Shown here piece by piece: positions 10,536 through 22,044 of a stretch of DNA of 64,000 nt; within the stretch, counting starts at the first letter, position 1, and each line of letters starts with the position of its first letter. The DNA lies in assembly GCA_024663395.1 (NCBI GenBank), contig JANFAH010000002.1, positions 3,782,001 to 3,846,000 on the forward strand. Reading direction: 5' to 3'. Made by a program: the position numbers and the translations under genes. The DNA comes from Pisolithus tinctorius. Taxonomy: Eukaryota > Basidiomycota > Agaricomycetes > Boletales > Pisolithaceae. Under the pieces are notes generated by a model that saw only the letters and a list, made by a program, of their open reading frames with translations, was not told the DNA's origin and did not search any database.

Positions 10536-11815
10536 TCACATTACGCCAACGCTATGTAGACATAGATCTTTGGCGACGATAATTCGGTCTTTATCTCTGC
10601 CTCTACCACTGCCATCAATCCTGGGTTCGTTTATCGAGGCCTCTATAGTAATCCAGGAACGCCTTGCTCACGTACCATTTCACGGGATGTGCAGATTTAT
10701 TCAGCATATCCTTCGCTGTCGTCCACGAGAATCGTAGCATCGAGGGAAACCCGAATGTTGGGTGGAGTGCATCCTTCATCCGTTCTTGCGTCTTCGGACC
10801 TGAGGCATATAAGCATGCAATCCAGATAACAACATACCAGTCAACCTGACGAATAATCGTTTCCAAATTTTTCTACCGAAAACTCTCACCAGCCGTTATG
10901 TTCTGAAGCTCCTCGAGTGTCCACAATTCTATGCACGCGTCCCTGGTCATGTTCGTGGCAACACTGGCTGCGCCTACAATCTTGAATTTCGAATCCGCTT
11001 TCTGGGTGACAGTGAACTAGATTTCTGGGAATAACAAAGATAAGTAGGTCGTAGTCGTTCCTAAAGCATCAACATACACCTGCACAATGTGAGATCCAGC
11101 CGGAAGCTGTCTGCAGAACGCAGAGTAGCGTGCAACTCTGATAGTTGTATGCCCCGCTGGAGCACTTCACGGATGAGTAGAATTGTCGCACCTTGTGATT
11201 GCTTGTTCAAACTCGTCGGAGGAACCTTTAGCATACCATTGGATATTGCCCAGGGACTAGGAACTATTAATTAACTTGCTGTAGAAAAGTCAAGACCCGT
11301 ACCTAGCTACGCGCACTGACCGGCCCAGATTCTTCGGGTAGGTCCAGTGGTAGTTCGGTACCCTTTGACGGGATCAAAGTCTTGGAATCTGTGGAAGGAT
11401 CGGAGTTGCAGCCGGGAAAGTGCTGTAGAAAAGTCAAGACCCGTACCTAACTACGCGCACTGACCGGCCCAGATTCTTCGGGTAGGTCCAGTGGTAGTTC
11501 GGTACCCTTTGACGGGATCAAAGTCTTGGAATCTGTGGAAGGATCGGAGTTGCAGCCGGGAAAGTTCCAAGTGATGTTTGCTCACCAGCAAACCCAAGTT
11601 TTTCAAGTTCTGCCTTCCAGGAATCTAGACAGTAAGCAACGCCATGAACGAGGGGTCCGAGAACGCGGCCTCGGTCCGCTTCGTCTACACCTAGGACGTA
11701 TGGACCAGGTGCAGTAGGTGTAGGTCCATGATGGGTGTATGATTCCGTGAGCGGAACTATCAGATTTTCCCGGAGCTAAAGGATTGTCTGCTACGGCTTG
11801 CTTTGCTAGAAGCAT
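10536..11815 (-). pseudogene. RNase H2 catalytic subunit pseudogene (unit 1 copy)
   Basis: This is the duplicate of the intact gene at 13852-15031. Several defects are visible. The catalytic DEAGRGP block reads DEADRGR. A net 4-nt insertion before the SYTYHG region (about 11750) shifts the frame in exon 1. A 144-bp tandem duplication (11278-11565) repeats an exon-intron part. The stretch matching [12 protein letters not shown] near the C-terminus is deleted. The later motif YVDALG and the [14 protein letters not shown] block are still readable. I judge it non-functional as an RNase H2 subunit. Confidence 0.85.
11278..11565. repeat. 144-bp tandem direct duplication
   Basis: 11278-11421 and 11422-11565 are near-identical direct copies starting GCTGTAGAAAAGTCAAG and ending GCCGGGAAAG. 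I saw one difference (CTAGCT versus CTAACT). It lies inside the RNase H2A pseudogene and has no counterpart in unit 2, so it arose after the larger duplication. Confidence 0.9.
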
Positions 11816-11870
11816 TGCTGATATGTATAGACCTGGTTTTTTCGAAGTAACTGTGGAACACCTGAAGCAT

Positions 11871-12842
11871 GCGATTTGTGGGATGGGGATAACAAATTTT
11901 TGGTTCTTGCGTGTCACCCTGTGTCACCCAGGGTGCTTCGGCCTGGACAAAAGGCGAAGTGTGTCAATTATGTAACTGAACTTGGAGTCCGTGGCTAATT
12001 TGGTTGGAATGAGTCTAAATATGTCTCAATTTCGTAGCATTGGAAGGGGAGTTTAGAAATCTCCAACACTGCCTAGCTAGGGAGAAATAGGATTGATGAT
12101 GTCTCTTCATGTAGCAGAGGCTCCCAGTACCTGCTAGTTGTCTTCCATTAATAGTACTTTCTGATATGTACGGTAAATCATGAATTAGATGAGCATTGTC
12201 ATTGTTGCACCAAGAAGCAGGTAACCAGTTTGTCACATTGCTTAAGAGATACCACTAGTACTGTCCTACTAGGGCAAGGTTCATAGTCCATCTCACATAT
12301 GCAGTTATCATTACACTTAGACTCTATGGTGGAAGAAGTGCACTGCCAAGCTGACACCAACAATGGCAAGGATGACTGCCACTAACAGGCAGAAACATAC
12401 CCATTGTTTCTGGCTGGCCTGTTCCCTCCTGGACCAAAGTTAGGACTCGCACTTGGTTCCAAGAAAGCAGTACAAGGCAAACTCACACTCCAGTTTCAGT
12501 GGTACTGGTGACTTCTGCTGCCCCTGTCTCGACTCTGTTGACATTAATGTCCTGCCGTAGTTGCTCTAAAAGGGTTATCATCTGATCATAAAGCATGTCT
12601 AGTCAGACATACAATTCAACAAGTGAGATTGCAACTTACATCCCTACATATCTGTATAATTTCAGCTCGTACATCATGTTCAATCTCCTGAACTTCTTGG
12701 TGATGCTCTTGTACTTCAGGGTGAGACTGGTTGGACATGGCAATTTTGTTGAAGCTAATCACCCCTATAATTAACTGACTCAGGTGCAATGCTAGTATGA
12801 TTACATGTTGGGGCATATGCCTTTCTCCTATTTCTGTCAAGA
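11871..12842. other. CpG-poor spacer between duplicate units, with coiled-coil coding relic
   Basis: This segment separates the two units and has a composition unlike them: few CpG and long TG/CA-rich runs, resembling the repeat block after 38.9 kb. On the minus strand, two exon-like pieces read EVQEHHQEVQEIEHDVRAEI (about 12640-12740) and MLYDQMITLLEQLRQDINVN (about 12530-12600). Both are helical and coiled-coil-like and belong to no family I recognise. It is probably a transposon-derived or captured relic. Confidence 0.45.
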
Positions 12843-13060
12843 ACTGTATTAGCTACGGGCTTCAAGTAAATTGTCGCGCAAACACGTGGTTGGACCTATC
12901 ATAGGCAACTTCCCTATCAGAAGGTGTGATGCGGAGCAGTGTTCTGGGAGCAGTGGGTGCCACTAGAGTGCGTCAGGGGAAAGTATGATATCATCGGCTG
13001 TGCTGCGCCCCGCTCTGTGGAACTCATAGCTTTTCACTCGTGCTAGGCGCACAGGAAGAC

Positions 13061-13068
13061 TATATAAA
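13061..13068 (+). promoter_or_regulatory. TATA box of CipC-like gene copy 2
   Basis: TATATAAA, 81 bp upstream of the ATG at 13142, in a block shared with copy 1. The leader after it is longer than in copy 1. Confidence 0.6.
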
Positions 13069-13141
13069 CCCCCAGGGTTTGGCACCCTGCTGAACCAATA
13101 GAATCCAACCAAGTATACATCTTAATTTCAGCGCAATAAAT

Positions 13142-13613
13142 ATGTGGTTCAAGGAAGATTCAGCGGAAGCAGCTGCGCACAAGAAAACCAGCGGGGGTGG
13201 CCACAAAGCTAAGCTCTCTCACGAGCTCATCGCCGCCGCTGCGTCGTACGAGGTATGGGGCAACACAATAGACGGCATTCAGTTAACCACATCCATCACA
13301 GGCAGCAAAGGCCTACGAGCACCACGCTGCAAAGAACGGTAAACCAGTCAACCATCAGAAGGCAGTCGAGCTCTTGTACGCTGTTTGATACCTAAATCCT
13401 GCTCCCCTCTAATCTATAGCATGCAGGGCGGCTCTGACTGGCGGGTTCATTGATCGTATTGCCGAGACAAAAGGAATGGATGAGCTTGACAAACAGCGTG
13501 CTAAACATGAAGGTTAGTTTATGTTTCTTTCGTTGCTCCAACGCATGTGCTCAGTCAGCTGTGAAGCGCACAAACGTGCTCAGGAAGCTCTGGCTCGGCA
13601 CGGAGAGTTTTGA
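13142..13613 (+). CDS. CipC-like DUF3759 protein, copy 2 (intact)
   Basis: A protein of about 107 residues with the full DUF3759 layout: MWFKEDSAEAAAHKKTSGG, KLSHELIAAAASYE, AKAYEHHAAKNGKPVNHQ, GFIDRIAETKGMDELDKQRA and a C-terminus CEAHKRAQEALARHGEF. Exons fitted by frame are 13142-13252, 13302-13375, 13427-13512 and 13555-13613; the last acceptor is GCTCAG followed by TCAGCTG. The stop is 13611-13613. The basic/Ala-rich tail looks like that of relatives, which supports this as the functional frame and copy 1 as altered. It is convergent with the RNase H2A gene at 13852. Confidence 0.85.
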
Positions 13614-13851
13614 GAGTCCAGGGGCCATTATATTAGTGATGCTCCCGACATCACTCACTTGCGCCTGTAGCAATAGCAAAAAGATATCATGTTAGGTATC
13701 ACTAATTGAGGATGTTTGACCCTACTGTAAATCACATCAATGTAGAATGCCTGGTGGCTCTTCACAACCGCTGTGGACAAGAATTGGTTATTTCCGGAAG
13801 GATCTTCCCGCTGACTGTGAGTTTGATTGTATGATCGCGACGCGCCAAACA

Positions 13852-15031
13852 TTACAATATGCCAACGCTGTGTAGACAGAGATCTTTGGCGACGATGGTT
13901 CGGTCTTTATCTCTACCTCTGCCATTGCCAAAAGCAGCGACAGAAGACTCCTGCCCCTCATCAATCCTGGATTGATTTATTGGGACCTTCAAATTCAGGA
14001 ACGCCTTGCTCACGTACCATTTCACGGGATGTGCAGATTTCTCCAACAGGACCTTCACTGTCGTCCACGAGAATCGTACCATTGAAGGGAAGCCGAATGT
14101 TGGGTGGAGTGTATCCTTCATCCATTCTTGCGTCTTCGGATCTAAGGCATGTATGTAAGCATGCGATCCAGATAAACATATACCAGTCAACCTGACGGAT
14201 AGCCGCTTCCGAAATTTCTACTGAATACTTTCTCATCGGCTGTCATGTTCTGTTCTTCGAATGTCCACGATTCTATGCATGCATCTCTGGTCACTTTTGC
14301 AGCAACACTGGCTGCGCCTACAATCTTGAATTTCGAATCCGCTTTCTGGGTGACAGTGAAATGGATTTCCGGGAATAACGAAGACAAGTAGGCCTCGTAG
14401 GTCGTAGTCGTTCCTAAAGCATCGACATACACCTGCATAATGTGAGATCTAGTCGAAAGCTACATGTAGAATGGTGAGTGGCGTGCACCTCTGAGAGTTG
14501 TATGCCCCGCTGGAGCACTTCACGGATGAGTAGAATTGTCGCATCTTGTGATTGCTTGTTCAAATTCGTCGGAGGAGCCTTTAACATACCACTGGATATT
14601 GCCTGGGGGCTAAGAGTTGCTGATTAACTTGCTGTAGAAGAGTCAGGAAAACCTGTACCTAATTACGCGCACAGACCAACCCAGATTCTCCGGATCGGAG
14701 TTAAGCACGCCCAATAGTTCGGTTCTCTTTGACGGAGTCAAGGTCTTGGAGTCTGTAAAAGGATCGGAGTTGCAGCCCGGAAAGTTCTAAGTGATGTTTG
14801 CTCACCGGCAAACCCAAGTTTGTCCAGCTCCGGCTTCCATGAAAGTGGACAGTAAGCAACACCATAAACGAGGGGCCCGAGAACAGGACCTCGACCTGCT
14901 TCGTCTACACCCAGGATGTATGGACCAGGCGCAGTAGGTGTAAGTCCGTGATAAGTGTATGATTCCGTGAGCGGGACTGATTTTCCGGGAGCTGAAGGGA
15001 CGTCTGCTATGGCTTGCTCGGCTAGGAACAT
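13852..15031 (-). CDS. Ribonuclease H2 subunit A (catalytic)
   Basis: This is the catalytic subunit of eukaryotic RNase H2, which removes ribonucleotides from DNA and RNA from RNA:DNA hybrids. Visible motifs in order are [20 protein letters not shown] (catalytic Asp-Glu), [30 protein letters not shown] (catalytic Asp), [21 protein letters not shown] (catalytic Asp), [25 protein letters not shown] and KWIDEGQE, ending LHSVGIL. I start it at the Met of [15 protein letters not shown] (15029-15031); an upstream in-frame Met at 15139 would add 36 unlike residues. About five introns were resolved by frame. All four acidic catalytic residues are present, so this is the working copy of the duplicated pair. 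Confidence 0.9.
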
Positions 15032-15244
15032 TGCTGGTGTAGCACACGTGCAACGATCTGGTTTTCGAGCTGGTATGTGTGACTGGAATGATTCTGCAAC
15101 GCGACGCGTGGAGCGCGTTATTGACGCGTATTTGGTCAACTGGGAGGATTCCTGTGTGTTTCACCCTTTTTAGACTTGCTGTATGTAGACCATAGGTTCC
15201 CAAGAGCTCAATCGCCCGAAGACACTATGTAGAGGACCCCATCC

Positions 15245-15430
15245 GCTGGGTTTCACTTGCTATGTATGGCGACCTTCCAAATGGTACGTACCCATGGGTA
15301 GTGATGTTCTTCTGAAACCCGTGATCGGAGCGGCAGGCCGCTGCTTTCACTTGCTATGTGTGGCGGTCTTCCATTGGTACGTACCCATAGGCAGTGTTCT
15401 GATGCTCTCCGTGATCGAGGCGGCGGGGCC
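15245..15430. repeat. Two-copy ~93-bp tandem repeat
   Basis: Units 15245-15339 and 15340-15430 share TTTCACTTGCTATGT, TGGTACGTACCCAT and a CGTGATCG..GGCGG block ending GGCC. They differ at perhaps one site in six. No coding role is evident; the surrounding ORFs are shadows. Confidence 0.75.
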
Positions 15431-16561
15431 GCTCCACCCATGTTGGACTTCCTGCCTCACTTTTCCACGCCACTCCGGCCTTTCGAAGATCTTGCAGGTG
15501 GATCCCACTCGCTCAGACCTTCTGCCTCCAAAGAGTGCTGAGGACGAGTTGTTCTGTGGTCCCCATGACACGCAAGGTGCGGATATTTTTCCCACGGCTG
15601 GACCACGCTGTGCTTGTCATCGCTATGTCTCAGTACTCCCACGATTGACTGTCCCTGCAATGTCATCTGAGAGTTCCTTTTGGCCCCTGGAGCAGCGGGA
15701 GCCATAACTGTGGTGAATTTCGGCGGTGCAACTGGACATATCGCCAATGCCTCAGGTACATTTCCTTCCATGCATTTCTCGAGGCTTTAGTGTGGCTATA
15801 CCTGGTAAGATGCCACGCGCGCTTTCGTCCTTGAGAGATCTTTGTCATTATCACGATTTGACTGCTTTAGAGGTCTTGATCTTATTCTCAGCTCCCACGT
15901 CACTGATCGCTTGTTTCTAAGGAATTTGGCAGGCCGTTTAACACAGGAAATCAGTGTAGCACTGGTTTGCTCGCCCCGCTGTTCCTGGCATTTTCGTGCA
16001 GATACCCTTATATGCGTGCCCCTGGTAAGAGCATTGTCTCGAACTACTTAAATTTATAGTCCACCAACGCTGATGGAGAGTTGCCTTCTAAGTTCTAAGC
16101 CCTGAAAGCGAGTAAAGGAACTTGAAGTTCATTGTCCGGCAACCGTGGCTAGGCAATCCTCCGCAAAACACTTTCCTGAGAATGATATTTTCCCTGTGAC
16201 AACGCGGAGAAGCAGTGACCCAGTGTATTTGTCTGGCTTCAAATAAGCGACATAATTTCTGAGCGATACGGTAGTGCGCTGAGGACTATCAAAAACATAA
16301 TGAGCTCGTTGAGGTCGTCAGAAGTCATCACAGTCAGAAGCTACAGGGTGGTGTTTACACTACATACAAACAACAGGTTTACTACAACAACCCCTGACCC
16401 GGCAGCGGGTAGCCAACGAGGACCAGGCAATGGCACATTGAAGGCGGGTGAAATAACTTGATAGGGAAAGAATCCAAGGGTTTCAGAACATCTGCGTCAG
16501 TTTTTCGGCAGTAAGTCCGGAAAACCTCGGGACGAAGTTACATTGGAAGTCGTAAGGACGA
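15431..16561. other. Intergenic, nothing recognised
   Basis: About 1.1 kb between the duplication and the 3' end of the P450 gene. Short ORFs on both strands show no domain, intron pattern or family likeness that I can defend. Confidence 0.5.
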
Positions 16562-18609
16562 CTAGAGAACCCAAAACGTTAGATGTTTGCCGTTGTGAGG
16601 CCGAGACACATACGTGGTGACACCAGCAACCCACTTGGGGTTGACGGGGAGTTCGTTACCTTGCTCGTCCTTGCATTTCGTAATGTTGAATGTTGCTAAA
16701 ATGGAGACCATAGCTGACCAGACCGATGCGTCTGCGATATACCTCCCAGCGCATATCCTACGCCCAGCTCCAAACGCGTAGTTTACAGTATCGTCGTTAA
16801 GCTCGCCGCTAGCTGTGAAGAAACGCTCGGGACAGAAATCTTCTGGACTCAGATATTTGGCTTCGTTACGTGTCATGGCCCTGAAGAGTGTCAAGTAAAT
16901 CCAAATCGCGGTTTGTCAGCTGGGAAGGGACCTACCATGTATTCGTAATTATCGTTGCACCTGGCCAAAGTTTAGCCGGTGGAGAATCAACAATCTGTTT
17001 GCTGGCAACACACCTTGCGGGATGAAGTAGCCGTTGTACACGTCGGCGTTTGTGGTTGCGTGCGGGACACCTGGTTTGTTGGCAAGTTAGTGATGTTGCA
17101 GCGCCGGACTGGAGCGACTTACCCAACGGTGCGGTGGGGAACCACCTGAGAGTCTCGCGGTAAACAGCTTCCACGTAGGGCAGGGAAGCCCGGTCCTCAA
17201 AATTGGGGAGCCGATCAGTACCCAAAACCGAGTTTAGCTCAGCTTGAGCGCGTTGCTGTACTTCAGGGTAGAGCACCATAGCCAAGATGAATACCAACAA
17301 GGTTGACGCAGTCTGTCCGGAATGATTCAGGGCCATTCCACCAAATCGAGACCAAGCGACTTACCGTCTCCGAGCCAGCTGATAGATATTAGCGTACTTA
17401 GGAAGGGGACATAGGAGAATGATAGTGTCTCACCAGCAAAGGCTGTCACTGATGATTCTCTGACTGCCTGGGAGTACTTTTCGTCATCCGTCGAAACTCG
17501 TCTCAAAGAGTCAGTAACCATAGATGGGATCGCAGTTCCTGCGTCCTAGGATAGTTCACTGCCACGAACATATGAAAAAGCGATGATACTTGCCATGCTC
17601 TTCTCCACATATTGGAAAGGTGCGTCAACCATGTCGCCAGCATACTTCTGAGAACGCAAGGCTGTTCGCTTGAAGGAGGCTCCCGGAAGCCAAGAGGGGA
17701 CGTAACGCACTAGAGGTAGTTCTCAGGCAAAACAATACTGCCAGCGAGGGGAAAGGAATTTACCGAAGGGGAACAAACCCAAAAACGCTGCAACCTCGGG
17801 CCGGATGGACTCTATAGCCAGATCCACGGCTCTCTCGACTATTGAAATGATCGGGTCATCTCGGGGTGCAGGCTCGTAGCCGTATACAATCGACATGATA
17901 ACAGATGCAGAATATCTGTGCAACAACTTTAGTAAGTTTCAAGGCTATGGAATTGTGCGTCGACAAACGTTTTGAAATGTGCGGGGAAATCAACTGGAGC
18001 CTCGAGCAAATTCACCAGCAATTCCCGCGCTTTACGTATTTGCATCGGTCGGTAGCTAAGGGCTGCTTCGGCGCGAAATGCCTGGTGGAACAAGCGGCGG
18101 TGAAGTCGCCATCTGTTGCTGTAGGGTATCATGACCGTGTTGAAAGACCATCCAAAGCTTTTTATATTATCAATGTCTGTTGCAGTCTCAGAGCAGGGTT
18201 TACACAAGGAGCAACTCACAAATCATTGGTCATCCGGATAATTTCGGGACGATCAGAATAATTGCTGGAGCGTCGCTCGAGGAGGTCCCTTGCCAGCTCC
18301 TCCGAGTTGATTATGATGATCTCTTGGTTTAGTATACGAGAGTAGACCAATTCACCTGGTAGGGGAAGATCAGGCAATACCTACGACGAAAGCCTGGTGG
18401 AAGGTACCGTAGGTTTTCCCCCACTCTGTGTATGAAACCCATGGTGCACCCGGATTTATCCCCAAAATGTTACCCACTATTGGGAGCGGTTTAGGACCAG
18501 GGGGGAATGGAGTGTGCTTTCTCCGACTTGGCCAACAGCTTGCTATCCCACATGCGAGGAGGGACACCAAGGCAAGTGCAGGCAAGCCAAAATCCGTTGA
18601 GGTGACCAT
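16562..18609 (-). CDS. Cytochrome P450 monooxygenase 1
   Basis: A complete microsomal P450: an N-terminal membrane anchor, then the proline hinge FPPGPKPLPIVGN, WRLHRRLFHQAF (helix C heme contact), YGYEPAPRDDP, the I-helix AGSETT, LAMVLYPEVQQRAQAEL, the K-helix ETLRW (ExxR), FCPERFF, and the heme loop FGAGRRICAGR with the Cys ligand. It ends HLTFWVL. The AGSET codons sit on a 14-nt exon (17365-17378). It resembles the mushroom P450s loosely annotated as O-methylsterigmatocystin oxidoreductase-like; the substrate is unknown. About a dozen short introns. The second P450 at 23544 is a likely paralog. It is divergent from Snu66. Confidence 0.93.
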
Positions 18610-19071
18610 GGGGAGGGCGAAGAAGACCTGTGAAGAAGTGATGGGTACCTCGGTAGAGCACGCTTATTACCGCCATCTTATAGGTTCAACTCAATCTCCT
18701 CCGCGGCTGTATTCTTCGCAAATGGGAATGTGATTGAGGATAACATAATCGGTTAGCGGAGTGGCGAGCTATGTCTTTGATTGTTGATCTGTTCATTTAG
18801 TGAGGGACACGAGGCCCGGAGGGTATCTGCCTCGAGGTGTCGCCCACAGAAACTTACATATGTGCATCATTACTCTCATGTCCCTAGTTGGTAATGCTAG
18901 CTTTTGAGGCCGGCTAAATACAACAACCAAGTCAGGAAGGGATCTATGCTCGCTGACAAATCCGGGGCTTGCCGACCTCACATTCGCAGCTTCAGCGCCG
19001 TCGTTTGACGGCGACGTTTACCACTCCATCTACGGTTGGTTTCTATCCTTGCCACAAGACCCGTTCTTGCC
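18610..19071. promoter_or_regulatory. Divergent promoter region, P450-1 and Snu66
   Basis: 462 bp between two divergent starts. It presumably holds both core promoters; no clear motif was singled out. Confidence 0.45.
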
Positions 19072-22044
19072 ATGTCGATGGAAGAAAGCATCAGTCTCGA
19101 AGAAACTAACAGAATCCGTATATCCTTTGGTCTCAAGCCTCTCACGGAGGATGCTGCACCTGCCGACGATGCGGACAAACAAGCAGAGCAGAACTACGCC
19201 AAGCATCGAGAAAGGGAGGACAAAGAACGCGAGGCCAAGTATGTCATGACTTTCTTTTGCATATACGCATGTCACTGACGTTGATCGTCTTCGTGTTGCC
19301 AGAAAGATCTATGACCGTATAGCGAAGTGAGTACTTTGTATGCACGTCAGAAAGATACTTTTATTTCCACTATGTTGGGCATATAGGCCCAAACATTCCT
19401 CCGAATGAGCCATTGCTCATATTCCTGACTTGTGTAGGGTGAAGAATAGACGAGAACTGGGTAGTTCTCTCTCCGGAGCAACTCTTGGTGATCCCGACGG
19501 CGACACAGAAGATACGCTAAAATGGATCAAGAAAGCGAAGAAGAGAGAGAAAGAACTTGCGAGGAAACGCCAACAAGAGTTAGAAAATATGGACAAGGCT
19601 TTTCAGGGCGAGGAGTACACAGAAAGTGCGTTTTTCCCAAGTACTTTGGAAACATACGCCTGATATTCTCTCGGATTTGTTTTCAGAGGATTTGGTTGGC
19701 TTGAAGGTTGGCCACGATTTGGAGCAGCTAGCGGAAGGCGATGCCCATGTACTCACCCTAAAAGATAGCCGCATCCTCGACAACGAAGGTATTTTTTCCT
19801 GCAGACACAAAGTTCACGTTTCTGATATCATTCACTTCCAGAGGACGAGTTACAGAACATAGACTTGGCGGAGGAAGAACGGACGCGAAAAAATGTTGAA
19901 ATGAAAATCAAGCGACGTGACTACACCGGCTACGACGATGACGAATTCGCTACCGGGAAGCAAGGCATGAAAAGATCCATACTTGCCAAGTACGACGAGG
20001 AACTGGAGGGTTCCCGGGAAACGGTACGACACCTACTTGTTGGCGGGTACGCAAACTTTACCGATTTGCCATTACTACAGGGATTTCGTCTGGGTAGCTC
20101 TGTTACACCTACCCAGGTGGCGAAGGTGGTTGAACCTGAGGAGGGCCTGGTTAAAGTCAATCGAACTTTGTTATCAATAGACTATACCAGTAAGTGTCGC
20201 CCCAAAGACATTCGTGACCTGACAGTTGAGTACTGGTGTTCAGAAAATTTGGAAACAACCGACTACCTTCGCGAGGGCGACGTCGGCTTCAAGAAGCCAA
20301 AGGTATGTCCGACTGTTTATGGCACGTCCCAGACACTGAAACCCTAACGCCCTACCAGACTAAAAAGAAGCGTTTGGCTAGACGCACTGCAATCGACGTC
20401 GATGATGGTGCGGATGCCAAGGACGAGAACCAGATGGAGGTGGATCAGAAGCCACTTGTGCCCAGGCCACGTGAGTTAGACGCTAATTTTATCGATGACG
20501 ATGAGCTACAAGTTGCTCTCGCCCGCTCAAGAAGAGCAAAGATTCATAAACCAAAAACGTTGACACCGCAAGAGGTTGCTCGTAAACGTGAGTGACCATA
20601 TTGAATGTCCTTCAACATCACTCAGCGTCATTTTCCAAAACAGTTGCCGAACAACAATCTCGAGAGCAATCGGTCCATCTTGACGCCATGAAGATAGATG
20701 AACTTGATGGAGACCGTGGAGAAACAGGCCTCGTATTCGATGACACCTCCGAGTTCGTTCGTAGTATATCGTACACCTCGGCACCGGCGAAGACCGAGCA
20801 AGGTGGGCCCCCAGCTGGACCTTCCGTTGATCAGCGACCGCCTTCCAGGCAGACTTCAGCCACTCCGGGCGATCAAACGATTCATGAACTCGAGGCAGGC
20901 GAAGTGATTGTAAAGGAAGAGGATGAAGATGAAGATGGTGAGGCGATGCTAGAAGCTGTGGAAGCTGCCATCAAAGCCACTGAGGCAGAGGAACGTGCTG
21001 CTGTGGAGCGAGGGCTCGAAGTTGGGACTGCCAGTGAACAGACTTACAGCTCCGGAATGGCTGGCACGCTGGCCCTGCTTAGGCAACAAGGGTTGCTGGC
21101 TGAACCAACAGCTGACCTGACTCAACGGGAAAAGGTCCAGCGGCAACGTGACTTTTGGTTGGCTGAGCACCGGCGCCGACAGGCACAACGAGAGCTGGAG
21201 CGGCTACAATCCCGCGGTGGCAATAAAGACCAAGCGACTCGCGAGTATGAAAACCGTCTCCGCGAGCAGCAAGAGTCCCGGGCAAACCTTGAGTTCTTCA
21301 AGGATTACAAGCCGGACGTCAACATTGTTTATTACGATGAGTTTGGACGTACGCTCACACCGAAGGAGGCGTGGAAGGCGCTGTCTCATAAGTTCCATGG
21401 CAAGGGTTCGGGCAAATTGAAGACAGAAAAACGGTTGAAAAGGATTGCGGAGGAGAAGAAGAAAGAGGCCATGGCCAGCGGCGACACTCCACTAAGTATG
21501 AACCGTGCTTTCCAGATCCGACAGGAGAAAACTGGCCAAGCGCACTTCGTGCTCTCTGTCGGAAATAGAGGGTAAGTGGCTTCGCCACGACATGAACACT
21601 ATTTTTGATTCGACCTACGTCTCTTGTAGCGCGGTCCCTCAAGCCTCTGAATTCTTGGAGCCCCCGCCTTTATCGAAAGGCAAAACCGAGAAGGCCAAGA
21701 ACAAGAAAAAGGACGGGGCAAAGAGCGGCTTGGTACAAACGCATGACGAGAAGGGACTTATCACGCTGCAAGGCCCGCAGATATCCATTAACGGTGTCGC
21801 CAGCGTAGACGGTGCGAGCCCGGTGCCTTCGGGTTTCTCTTCTGCTGGACCAAGATATGACTCTGGGTCGCCTGCTCCTACCGCAAGGCCTGGTTTCTCT
21901 AGGATATCGTCTACTGTGGACACACCGTCACAGTCCCATAGCGCTACGCCGACTGGAGAGCGGACGAAGGTGGTGTTTGGATTCGGATCGAAGAGGAAAG
22001 CTATGGAGGACGGCGTTGACACGCCCCCAGCCAAGAGACGTTAA
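19072..22044 (+). CDS. SNU66: SART1/Snu66 U4/U6.U5 tri-snRNP protein
   Basis: This is a component of the spliceosomal U4/U6.U5 tri-snRNP. The start is the Met of MSMEESISLEETNRIRISFG; the motif ETNRIRISFGLKPL is typical of the family. Downstream are basic coiled-coil stretches (WIKKAKKREKELARKRQQ), EDLVGLKVGHDLEQL, LTLKDSRILD, IKRRDYTGYDDDEF, an acidic linker with ELEAGEVIVKEEDEDED, and the SART1 C-terminal block NIVYYDEFGRTLTPKEAWK..LSHKFHGKGSGK. It ends in a Ser/Pro-rich tail, TPPAKRR. Roughly nine introns, several in the first kilobase, were placed by frame. No lesion seen. Confidence 0.92.

Larger units (their letters stand above)
9434..11870. repeat. Duplicated segment, unit 1 (decaying copy)
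   Basis: Unit 1 carries the CipC-like gene (plus) and an RNase H2A pseudogene (minus), in the same convergent order as unit 2 (about 12843-15090). Corresponding points lie 3329 bp (CipC start), 3316 bp (RNase H2A stop) and 3216 bp (RNase H2A start) apart. Edges are approximate because similarity fades at both ends. Confidence 0.85.
12843..15090. repeat. Duplicated segment, unit 2 (intact copy)
   Basis: This is the second unit of the CipC-like / RNase H2A direct duplication. Both genes read through without visible lesions, unlike unit 1. The left edge is set where TATTAGCTACGGGC matches 9434 and the right edge just upstream of the RNase H2A start. Confidence 0.85.

Noticed and set aside
21639..22034. 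131-residue minus-strand ORF opposite the Snu66 3' end
   Set aside because: It is a shadow of the coding strand; the plus-strand frame has the family motifs.
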